Of a stretch of DNA of 6,809 bases, positions 1-5,825 are shown in pieces; the first letter of the stretch is position 1, and the number at the start of each line of letters is the position of its first letter. Source of the stretch: an uncultured Lachnospiraceae bacterium. Lineage in GTDB: Bacteria; Bacillota; Clostridia; Lachnospirales; Lachnospiraceae. A program made the position numbers and the translations under genes. Where the stretch lies: positions 1-6,809 of the forward strand of contig CAKRLN010000117.1 of assembly GCA_934359535.1 (NCBI GenBank), written 5' to 3'. The notes beneath the pieces are model-generated. The model made no database searches. It was not told where the DNA came from and worked only from the letters and a program-made list of their open reading frames with translations.

Positions 1-136
1 CTTCAAGCCCCTGTATACATTCATCCAAAAGCTGGGCCATGAGTATAAATGCATATCCATCTTTTCTTGTCTCATCACAAGCCATTATTTCCAGAATATC
101 TTTCATTCCCTTAAGCCGGACTAAGATTTTTTCCAT
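1..136 (-). CDS. Small uncharacterised protein, N-terminal part (cut by window edge)
   Basis: On the minus strand an ATG at 136-134 opens a frame that stays free of stops to base 1, giving 45 visible residues beginning MEKILVRLKGMKDILEIM. A purine-rich GAGGTG stands about six bases before the ATG, a plausible ribosome binding site. The peptide looks soluble and helical, with alternating Leu/Ile/Met and charged residues. It has no signal peptide, metal-binding cluster or motif I recognise. It is transcribed away from the regulator/pot operon and shares the 137-337 intergenic region with it. I found no convincing promoter for it on the minus strand. The C-terminus is outside the window, so length and family are unknown. 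No function is assigned; that it is a real gene rests on the start signal and the open frame only. Confidence 0.5.
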   Translation of the reverse strand, partial: MEKILVRLKGMKDILEIMACDETRKDGYAFILMAQLLDECIQGLE

Positions 137-215
137 TTTTTTCACCTCACTCTCATACTGACTATACTCATTTTTTGTTCATAGCCGATATGTGTAAATA
201 TATTGTGAAAATGTA

Positions 216-243
216 TTGACTTTCTATTATTTTTCTATAAAAT
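216..243 (+). promoter_or_regulatory. Predicted sigma-A promoter of the regulator-potABCD operon
   Basis: TTGACT at 216-221 matches the -35 consensus at five of six positions. TAAAAT at 238-243 matches the -10 at five of six, with a 16-base spacer. Transcription would begin near 250, giving a leader of roughly 88 bases before the regulator start codon at 338. The surrounding DNA is very AT-rich, which suits a promoter but also raises the chance of fortuitous -10 matches. It is the only good promoter seen upstream of the five-gene unit, so it probably drives the whole operon. Confidence 0.6.
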
Positions 244-264
244 ATTCATGAATGCGTGTTTAGG

Positions 265-295
265 AATTGTAAACAAAAAATCCACTTTTACAATT
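265..295 (+). promoter_or_regulatory. Inverted repeat in the operon leader, candidate operator
   Basis: AATTGTAAA at 265-273 and TTTACAATT at 287-295 are perfect 9-bp inverted repeats separated by 13 bases. They lie about 15 to 45 bases downstream of the predicted transcription start and before the ribosome binding site. Another TTTACA occurs at 299-304. The position suits a repressor or roadblock site, and the XRE-cupin protein encoded just downstream is the obvious candidate to bind it. The arms could also form a weak AU-rich RNA hairpin, but no U-tract follows directly, so a terminator or attenuator is unlikely. Binding by the regulator is inference. Confidence 0.4.
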
Positions 296-320
296 ACTTT
301 ACATTTTCTATGCACTTACG

Positions 321-327
321 AAGGAGG
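321..327 (+). promoter_or_regulatory. Ribosome binding site fixing the regulator start at 338
   Basis: AAGGAGG at 321-327 is a full Shine-Dalgarno sequence ten bases before the ATG at 338. The same frame is open back to an ATG at 248, but that codon has no ribosome binding site, sits about at the predicted transcription start, and would add 30 residues with no counterpart in XRE regulators. The 338 start is therefore preferred. Confidence 0.85.
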
Positions 328-337
328 TCTTATTCCA

Positions 338-877
338 ATGGATATCGGCAAACGTATCAAGGAGCTTCGCATCCAGTACGGTCTGACCCAGCAGGAGCTT
401 GCTGACCGTCTTGAGCTCACCAAGGGATTTATCTCCCAGCTCGAACGCAACCAGAACTCTCCTTCCGTCAGTACGCTGCTTGACATTATCCAGTGTCTTG
501 GTGTTACACCGGCGGAATTTTTTACCGATGAGGAACCGGAGCAGATCGTTTTTAAAACTGCTGATTATTTTGAAAAAGCAGACGATGATAAGAACAGCCT
601 GATCGAATGGATCATTCCAAATGCACAAAAAAATGCAATGGAACCCGTCCGTCTCACCCTGCATGCTGGCGGCAGATCCGAAGTATATCTTCCTCATGAA
701 GGAGAAGACTTTGGCTACGTATTAAAAGGCAGTATCCGCATAAGCTATGGAAGCCGGACCTATGTTGTCCGTGCTGGAGAATCCTTTTATTTCAAGGCCG
801 GAAAACGGCATTATATCGAAAATCAGACATCCCGTGATGCTGTTTTAATCTGGGTCACAACCCCACCGAATTTTTAA
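338..877 (+). CDS. XRE-family HTH regulator with C-terminal cupin domain (polyamine operon regulator)
   Basis: This 179-residue protein is a DNA-binding one-component regulator. Residues 5-61 form an XRE/Cro-type helix-turn-helix, with the usual pattern GLTQQELADRL (15-25), the recognition-helix segment LTKGFISQLERN (27-38) and the SPSVSTLLDI segment (41-50). Residues about 105-175 are a small cupin_2 barrel. H120-E121-G122-E123 followed by VLKG (128-131) is cupin motif 1. G147, G155, H158 and N162 match the motif 2 pattern G-x5-x-x-G-x2-H-x3-N. The architecture is that of PuuR-like regulators, several of which control polyamine genes. It sits 31 bases upstream of potA on the same strand, so it most likely senses polyamines or a related metabolite and controls the transporter and itself. 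Ligand, and repressor versus activator action, cannot be read from sequence. No conventional gene name is secure. Confidence 0.9.
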   Translation: MDIGKRIKELRIQYGLTQQELADRLELTKGFISQLERNQNSPSVSTLLDIIQCLGVTPAEFFTDEEPEQIVFKTADYFEKADDDKNSLIEWIIPNAQKNAMEPVRLTLHAGGRSEVYLPHEGEDFGYVLKGSIRISYGSRTYVVRAGESFYFKAGKRHYIENQTSRDAVLIWVTTPPNF

Positions 878-908
878 ATAAAAGATTTACACAATAAGGG
901 AGTAAACA

Positions 909-1982
909 ATGAAAAAAGATTTAGTGAATTTTATTGATATTTCCAAATCCTATGGAAATACCATGATTTTAGACGAGTTCAATCTGACCGTCCATGAAAA
1001 TGAATTTGTAACGCTGCTTGGTCCATCCGGCTGTGGAAAAACAACTACCCTGCGTATACTGGGAGGCTTTGAGACTCCGGATCAGGGAAAAGTTCTTTTT
1101 GAGGGAAAAGATATCACAGACCTTCCGGCAAATGAACGCAATTTAAATACCGTATTTCAGAAATACTCACTCTTTCCGCACATGTCGATTGCTGAAAATA
1201 TCGCATTCGGCTTAAAAATCAGCAAAAAAAGCAAGGCTTATATCCAGGATAAAATCAAGTATGCTTTAAAACTTGTAAACCTCGATGGCTTTGAGAAACG
1301 CTCTATTGATTCCTTAAGCGGAGGACAGCAGCAGCGTATTGCCATTGCACGCGCAATCGTAAACGAGCCAAAGCTTCTTTTATTAGATGAACCGCTTGGC
1401 GCGCTTGACTTAAAGCTCCGCCAGAGCATGCAGTATGAGCTGATCCGCTTAAAGGAGGAGCTTGGCATTACCTTTCTCTACGTCACACATGACCAGGAGG
1501 AGGCTCTTACCATGTCTGACTCTATCGTTGTTATGAACCAGGGATATATCCAGCAGATCGGTTCTCCAGAACAGATCTACAATGAACCGGAAAATGCTTT
1601 CGTTGCAGATTTTATCGGACATAGTAACATTATTGACGGTATTATGATTAAGGACGAGCTTGTAGAGATCCTTGGTGTAAAAATGCCATGTGTCGATACC
1701 GGATTCGGGGAAAATAAGCCTGTCGATGTTGTGATCCGTCCAGAGGATGTTGAGCTTGTCGATCCATCCGAGGGCTATCTGGAAGGAGATGTGGTCTCTC
1801 TCATTTTTAAAGGTGTACACTATGAGCTTGAGGTATTTGCAAATGGATTTGAATGGCTTGTACATACAACGAAATTTGTTCCGGTCGGCACCCATGTAGG
1901 AATCAAGGTCATCCCATTCAACATCCAGATCATGCACAAGCCGGAATCTTCCGATGAAAAGGCGGTGGAAATCGATGCATAA
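909..1982 (+). CDS. potA: Spermidine/putrescine ABC transporter, ATP-binding protein PotA
   Basis: This 357-residue ATPase energises polyamine import at the cytoplasmic face of the PotBC permease. All nucleotide-binding elements are intact: A-loop Tyr15, Walker A GPSGCGKT (38-45), Q-loop Gln84, signature LSGGQ (136-140), Walker B LLLLDEP (156-162) with catalytic Glu161, D-loop GALD (164-167) and switch His194. After about residue 235 comes a TOBE-type regulatory domain, marked by VIRPEDVEL (275-283), typical of the MalK/PotA/FbpC group. Length is close to E. coli PotA, slightly shorter. AAGGGAG at 896-902, six bases before the ATG, sets the start. The ATPase alone could belong to a relative for another solute; the polyamine call depends on the PotB, PotC and PotD genes that follow. 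Its last codons overlap the start of potB, so the two are probably translationally coupled. Confidence 0.95.
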   Translation: MKKDLVNFIDISKSYGNTMILDEFNLTVHENEFVTLLGPSGCGKTTTLRILGGFETPDQGKVLFEGKDITDLPANERNLNTVFQKYSLFPHMSIAENIAFGLKISKKSKAYIQDKIKYALKLVNLDGFEKRSIDSLSGGQQQRIAIARAIVNEPKLLLLDEPLGALDLKLRQSMQYELIRLKEELGITFLYVTHDQEEALTMSDSIVVMNQGYIQQIGSPEQIYNEPENAFVADFIGHSNIIDGIMIKDELVEILGVKMPCVDTGFGENKPVDVVIRPEDVELVDPSEGYLEGDVVSLIFKGVHYELEVFANGFEWLVHTTKFVPVGTHVGIKVIPFNIQIMHKPESSDEKAVEIDA

Positions 1983-2799
1983 CCTGAAAAAACAGTTTCT
2001 TGCCGGCCCATACCTGATTTGGATCATCGGATTTATCATACTCCCAATGATCATGATTTTAATTTATGCCTTTACGAACGGAGATGGTGATTTTTCCCTG
2101 GAATACATGAAGCTTATCACAACTAAAACAAACCTGAATGCCATTTCGCTTTCGCTGAAGCTTGGTTGTTTTGCGACATTGATCTGTCTGGTGCTCTCCT
2201 ATCCGCTCGCGATGATCTTAAACAACTTCCAGTTTAAGCACCAGAGCTTTGTTGTTTTTATTTTCATGCTTCCGATGTGGATGAACTTTCTGCTCCGCAT
2301 TATGGCATGGAAGCTGTTATTATCCAAAAACGGTGTGTTTAATTCCATCCTAGACACACTCGGACTTGGCTCCTTTAATATTTTATACTCTCCTGCTGCC
2401 GTTATCCTCGGAATGGTATATGACTACCTTCCTTTTATGCTGCTTCCGATCTACAATTCGATGGCACGCATCCGCAAGGACATTATTGAAGCTGCGCAGG
2501 ACCTTGGAGCAAACAGTATTACGATCTTTTTTAAGATCATCGTGCCAATGACAATCTCCGGTGTCGTAAGCGGAATCGTTATGGTATTTGTGCCTGCACT
2601 GACTTCCTTTGCAATTTCTGACATTTTAGGTGGAGGCAAGGTGCTTCTCATTGGAAATGTCATTGAACAGGATTTCATGCAGGGCATGCAGTGGAATGCC
2701 GGAAGTGCACTTTCTTTTGTGCTGATGATCTTTGTATTTATCAGCATGGCACTCGTAAACCAGTTTGATAAAGAAGGGGAGGGAACCGCAAAATGGTAA
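1975..2799 (+). CDS. potB: Spermidine/putrescine ABC transporter permease PotB
   Basis: This 274-residue integral membrane protein is one of the two channel-forming subunits. Six hydrophobic segments are visible at about 9-31, 56-81, 91-114, 138-161, 192-215 and 243-263. The cytoplasmic EAA loop that docks on PotA is at 172-191 (EAAQDLGAN followed by FFKIIVP), as in the binding-protein-dependent transport inner-membrane family. The chosen ATG at 1975 lies inside the end of potA (8-base overlap) and is preceded by AAGGCGGTGG at 1959-1968 at good spacing. An in-frame ATG at 1954 would add seven residues (MKRRWKS) but would ignore this ribosome binding site. PotB versus PotC identity follows gene order and the conserved [15 protein letters not shown] region (98-112), which resembles PotB proteins. 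Nothing is broken. Confidence 0.93.
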   Translation: MHNLKKQFLAGPYLIWIIGFIILPMIMILIYAFTNGDGDFSLEYMKLITTKTNLNAISLSLKLGCFATLICLVLSYPLAMILNNFQFKHQSFVVFIFMLPMWMNFLLRIMAWKLLLSKNGVFNSILDTLGLGSFNILYSPAAVILGMVYDYLPFMLLPIYNSMARIRKDIIEAAQDLGANSITIFFKIIVPMTISGVVSGIVMVFVPALTSFAISDILGGGKVLLIGNVIEQDFMQGMQWNAGSALSFVLMIFVFISMALVNQFDKEGEGTAKW

Positions 2800-3578
2800 A
2801 AAAAGGATTATCCCGCCTTTATATGGCAGTTATTTTTCTTTTCCTATATCTGCCGATTGTTGTATTAATTATATTATCATTTAATAATTCGAAATCTAAG
2901 GTTGCCTGGGGCGGCTTCACGCTCAAATGGTACTTAAACTGCTTCAAGAGTGATACGATCATGAATGCCTTTTTCACAACGATCCAGATCACACTTGCTG
3001 CTGCCGTAATCTCTACCGTTTTAGGAACGATGGCTGCAATCGGAATCAGCGCCATGAAGAAAAGAAACCGGACGCTTTTTCTCGGTGCAACCAATATCCC
3101 GCTGCTAAATGCAGATATAGTAACCGGAATTTCCATGATGCTTTTATTTGCAAAATTTATTGATCTTGGATTTATGACGGTGCTAATCGCACACATTACC
3201 TTTAATATTCCATATGTGATCTTAAATGTCCTTCCAAAACTGAAGGAAGCGAATAAATACACCTACGAGGCAGCGCTTGACCTTGGTGCCACTCCGCTTT
3301 ATGCCTTTTATAAGGTGACCTGGCCGGAAATCAAATCTGGTGTTATCTCCGGCTTTATTATGGCTGTTACAATGTCCCTCGACGATTTCAGCATCACCTA
3401 TTTTACAAAGGGAGCCGGTGTCAATACCTTATCCACAATGCTCTATACGGAGCTTCGGAAAGGCATTAATCCAGAGCTTTACGCACTATCCACAATCTTA
3501 TTCGCCGCTGTCTTTTTCCTTCTTCTTTTAATGAATTTTGGAACCGGAAAGGCTTCTGCGAAGAAAGGAGTTTTGTAA
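2793..3578 (+). CDS. potC: Spermidine/putrescine ABC transporter permease PotC
   Basis: This 261-residue inner-membrane permease is the partner of PotB. Hydrophobic segments lie at about 9-29, 58-86, 95-121, 127-149, 183-204 and 231-249. The EAA loop for contact with PotA is EAALDLGATPLYAFYKVTWP (159-178). The early segment FLYLPIVVLIILSFN (17-31) and SLDDFSITYF (195-204) are characteristic of PotC-type subunits. The ATG overlaps the potB stop by 7 bases, and a purine-rich AGGGGAGGG at 2775-2783 stands nine bases upstream. This compact arrangement predicts coupled translation and equal amounts of the two permeases. The gene looks complete and of normal length. Confidence 0.93.
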   Translation: MVKKGLSRLYMAVIFLFLYLPIVVLIILSFNNSKSKVAWGGFTLKWYLNCFKSDTIMNAFFTTIQITLAAAVISTVLGTMAAIGISAMKKRNRTLFLGATNIPLLNADIVTGISMMLLFAKFIDLGFMTVLIAHITFNIPYVILNVLPKLKEANKYTYEAALDLGATPLYAFYKVTWPEIKSGVISGFIMAVTMSLDDFSITYFTKGAGVNTLSTMLYTELRKGINPELYALSTILFAAVFFLLLLMNFGTGKASAKKGVL

Positions 3579-4681
3579 TGATGAAAAAAAAGCTGATCTC
3601 CCTGCTTGTTCTTAGTGCCATGATGCTCTCTCTTTTTACCGCATGTACAAAAGACGAAGGAAACACTACGGACCATTCCTCTTCGAACCGGGAAACCATT
3701 ACCGTCTTAAATTATGGAAAGTATTTAGACCCGGATGCAATACAGCAGTTCGAATCAGAGACCGGAATTACAGTCAAATACGAGGAATACGAAAGTCCCG
3801 AGGAAATGTACACGAAATATAAGGCAGGTTCGATCGATTACGATCTGATCTGCACCTCCGAATATATGATCGAACGGCTGATCAAGGAAAACGAGGTCGA
3901 TGAAATTGATTATTCTGCTCTGGGCAATTACGCAAACGTCAACCCGGATATCATCGATCTGTGCGGCTCTTTTGACCCGGAGCATAAGTATGTGCTTCCT
4001 TATTTCTACGGAACCGTCGGCATTCTCTACAACAAAACAATGGTCGATGAGGCTGATGTGCAGTCCTGGGATGCACTGTGGAACAAAAAATATACAAATG
4101 AGATCATCCAGCAGAATTCCGTACGGGATGCTTTTATGCCGGCACTATCAAAGCTTGGATATTCGATCAATACAACCGACCCATCCGAGCTTAGGGAAGC
4201 ACTTGATCTTCTAATCAAGGAAAAACCGCTTGTCTATGCCTATATGGTCGATGAAACCGGGGATGAAATGATTGCAGGAAATGCAGCACTTGCTGTTGTC
4301 TATTCCGGGGAAGCCGCCTATGCGATGGACTTTAATGATGACCTGGATTATTCTGTGCCTAAGGAAGGCTCTAACCTGTGGATCGATAGCTGGTTTATTC
4401 CAAAAAGCTGTAAAAACCAGGGTGCTGCACAGAAATTTTTAGATTTTCTCTGTCGTGATGATATTGCTTCCCTGAATTTTGAGTATGTCTATTACTCCTC
4501 TCCAATCCTTTCCGTAAGAGAGAATCAGGATGAGGATATTAAAAATGACGAGGTCATCAATCCTTCACATGAAACTTTGAAACGCTGTGAGGTCTATCAG
4601 GCATTAAGTGAAAAGGACTCAACCTATTACAGCAATCTCTGGCAGGAATTAAAGTCCACACAAGCTTCCTTTTTTCACTAA
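3578..4681 (+). CDS. potD: Spermidine/putrescine-binding lipoprotein PotD
   Basis: This 367-residue extracytoplasmic solute-binding protein delivers polyamine to PotBC. Residues 1-22 are a lipoprotein signal peptide (MMKKK, hydrophobic core, FTA) ending at Cys23, the lipid-attachment residue; Phe at -3 is slightly unusual. A polar linker (24-40) leads into a type-2 periplasmic binding fold. By alignment from memory with E. coli PotD, probable ligand contacts are Y46 and Y49 (Trp34/Tyr37), S94 and Y96 (Ser83/Tyr85), D184 in SVRD (Glu171), Y242 (Trp229), W268 and D270 in LWIDSW (Trp255/Asp257), and Y306 (Tyr293). Two of the Trp positions are thus Tyr here. The start uses TAATG, where the potC stop overlaps the ATG by one base, with AAAGGAG at 3564-3570; a second ATG at 3581 is equally possible. 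It is the last gene before the terminator. Preference between spermidine and putrescine is not decided by sequence. Confidence 0.93.
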   Translation: MMKKKLISLLVLSAMMLSLFTACTKDEGNTTDHSSSNRETITVLNYGKYLDPDAIQQFESETGITVKYEEYESPEEMYTKYKAGSIDYDLICTSEYMIERLIKENEVDEIDYSALGNYANVNPDIIDLCGSFDPEHKYVLPYFYGTVGILYNKTMVDEADVQSWDALWNKKYTNEIIQQNSVRDAFMPALSKLGYSINTTDPSELREALDLLIKEKPLVYAYMVDETGDEMIAGNAALAVVYSGEAAYAMDFNDDLDYSVPKEGSNLWIDSWFIPKSCKNQGAAQKFLDFLCRDDIASLNFEYVYYSSPILSVRENQDEDIKNDEVINPSHETLKRCEVYQALSEKDSTYYSNLWQELKSTQASFFH

Positions 4682-4745
4682 TACGATAAATTTTCACAAA
4701 TCAGACCAATTTTGATTGAAAAAAAGAAGCATTCATGATACATTG

Positions 4746-4785
4746 AATCCATAGGGTTTTTCCGAGAGAGCTCTATGGATTTTTT
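4746..4785 (+). terminator. Rho-independent terminator of the pot operon
   Basis: AATCCATAGGG at 4746-4756 pairs with CTCTATGGATT at 4771-4781, an 11-bp stem with one G-U pair. It can extend inward through U-G/U-A pairs to a CCGA loop, and it runs into a six-T tract (4780-4785). It lies 65 bases past the potD stop, so it closes the regulator-potABCD transcript and separates it from the next gene. Confidence 0.85.
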
Positions 4786-4816
4786 GCATACCGAATGACT
4801 GATCGCAGGACGTATG

Positions 4817-4855
4817 CATCATCTGTATTTCTTTGCACATCATCTGTGTACAGAT
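4817..4855 (+). repeat. 10-bp direct repeat with overlapping palindrome, candidate operator of the DUF5688 gene
   Basis: CATCATCTGT occurs at 4817-4826 and again at 4838-4847, exactly 21 bases apart, about two helical turns. The second copy runs into a palindrome, ATCTGT-GT-ACAGAT at 4842-4855, so ATCTGT half-sites appear on one DNA face. The location, 36-74 bases before the start codon at 4891, fits a regulator-binding region. I see no confident -35/-10 pair here. No regulator is known from the sequence, and function is inferred from geometry only. Confidence 0.35.
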
Positions 4856-4858
4856 TCC

Positions 4859-4873
4859 CAGAAGCTGCTTCTG
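4859..4873 (+). promoter_or_regulatory. 15-base palindrome just before the DUF5688 gene ribosome binding site
   Basis: CAGAAGC-T-GCTTCTG is a perfect palindrome with 7-bp arms around a single central base. It ends seven bases before the AAGGAG (4880-4885) that serves the ATG at 4891. It could be an operator, or in RNA a short six-pair stem with a three-base loop close enough to affect ribosome access. The sequence does not decide between these. Confidence 0.35.
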
Positions 4874-4890
4874 ATAGTTAAGGAGAAGCT

Positions 4891-5769
4891 ATGAATTATC
4901 AGGAGTTTTTATCACATATTATGACAACCATGCAGGATCACTTTAAAGATCCGGCTTCTGTCCGCTTACAGACAGTTACGAAAAACAATGGAACGGTACT
5001 GGATGCTCTGCTTATTTTAAATCCAGACATCAATATCTCACCGACGATCTTTTTGAACCCATATTACCACCGTTATCTGTCCGGTGTATGCATGGACGAT
5101 ATCTACGCTGACATCATCGAAACCTACGAGTCCCACCGGCCGGAGGAAAACATTGATATCACATTTTTCACCGATTTCGACAAGGCAAAAGGGCGCATCG
5201 TCTACCGACTTGTCAATTATTCCAGAAATGAAGAACTGCTTAAGGACATACCTCACTACCGTTTTTTGGATTTTGCAATTATCTTTCACTGTCTGTTGAG
5301 CTCTGGAGAAGATGATTATGCAACAATCTTAATCCATAACTCCCATATGGACTACTGGGGAATTCCAAAACATACACTTTACGCTCTTGCCAAAGCAAAC
5401 ACTCCGTTTCTGCTTCCTTACCAGTTGTGCAGTATGCTTGATCTTGTTGCTGACATGCTTCCATCTGACGCAGACTATAGCACACTGCAGCCAATGTATA
5501 TCCTTTCCAACAAAGGGCGGGTAAATGGAGCCTCCTGCATCCTTTATGATGGTCTGCTTGCCGCAATTGCGAAACAGCTTGGCAGTGATTTCATTGTTAT
5601 CCCTAGCAGCATCCATGAAGTCATTCTTATTCCAGTAGCAAACTGCTCCGAAATTACCGCTTACAGCGCCATGGTGACAGAAGTCAACGATACCCAGTTG
5701 TCCGATGATGAAGTACTATCTGATCACGCTTATTATTATGAACGTGCCAAGGGTGTGCTTGCCATGTAA
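4891..5769 (+). CDS. DUF5688-family protein of unknown function
   Basis: This 292-residue protein resembles the DUF5688 family, which I recognise from features such as SPTIFLNPYYHRYLSG (50-65), the MYILSNKGRVNGASCILYDG stretch (202-221) and GSDFIVIPSSIHEVILIP (231-248). It has no signal peptide and no transmembrane segment, so it is probably cytoplasmic. No catalytic motif that I can name is visible. A tyrosine- and acid-rich tail (267-286, ending DHAYYYERAKG) closes the protein. The family is common and often multi-copy in Lachnospiraceae and its biochemical role is not established. AAGGAG at 4880-4885, five bases before the ATG, supports the start. The gene is separated from potD by a terminator and from convergent glgA by a shared hairpin, so it appears to be a single-gene transcript. 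Nothing in the context ties it firmly to polyamine or glycogen metabolism. Confidence 0.8.
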   Translation: MNYQEFLSHIMTTMQDHFKDPASVRLQTVTKNNGTVLDALLILNPDINISPTIFLNPYYHRYLSGVCMDDIYADIIETYESHRPEENIDITFFTDFDKAKGRIVYRLVNYSRNEELLKDIPHYRFLDFAIIFHCLLSSGEDDYATILIHNSHMDYWGIPKHTLYALAKANTPFLLPYQLCSMLDLVADMLPSDADYSTLQPMYILSNKGRVNGASCILYDGLLAAIAKQLGSDFIVIPSSIHEVILIPVANCSEITAYSAMVTEVNDTQLSDDEVLSDHAYYYERAKGVLAM

Positions 5770-5780
5770 CAGCAGCATGT

Positions 5781-5816
5781 AAAAATGTCCGGCACAAAAA
5801 TGCCGGACATTTCCTT
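5781..5816. terminator. Bidirectional rho-independent terminator between convergent genes
   Basis: AAATGTCCGGCA (5783-5794) pairs perfectly with TGCCGGACATTT (5801-5812), a 12-bp GC-cored stem with a CAAAAA loop. Read on the minus strand the stem is followed by a clean TTTTT tract (5785-5781), so it should terminate glgA well. On the plus strand the tail is TTTCCTTT, weaker but probably enough for the DUF5688 gene. It lies 11 bases past the DUF5688 stop and 9 bases past the glgA stop. Confidence 0.88.
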
Positions 5817-5825
5817 TATCATCTT

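Noticed and set aside
202..212. TTGTGAAAAT as a Rex or CRP-type operator
   Set aside because: Only one half-site is present; the matching inverted half at the required spacing is missing.
248..337. N-terminal extension of the regulator from an ATG at 248
   Set aside because: It has no ribosome binding site, lies at about the predicted transcription start, overlaps the inverted repeat and adds 30 residues foreign to XRE regulators. The ATG at 338 has a full AAGGAGG.
250..337. Riboswitch in the operon leader
   Set aside because: The leader of about 88 bases is AU-rich with one weak long-range stem and no recognisable riboswitch core or terminator/anti-terminator pair.
1954..1974. Longer PotB starting at the ATG at 1954
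   Set aside because: The strong purine-rich site at 1959-1968 lies downstream of this ATG and fits the ATG at 1975 instead.
1449..2054. 201-codon open frame on the minus strand across the end of potA and start of potB
   Set aside because: It is fully antisense to well-conserved transporter genes and its translation shows no domain. It is a shadow of the coding strand.
4682..4745. Possible first terminator or small RNA using AATCA/TGATT and the following A-tract
   Set aside because: The stem is only 5 bp and is followed by A residues rather than T, so it does not act as a terminator on the plus strand. The clear terminator follows at 4746.
4817..4847. Two spaced identical repeats as a mini CRISPR array
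   Set aside because: The repeats are only 10 bp, there are two copies with an 11-base spacer, and no cas genes are nearby.
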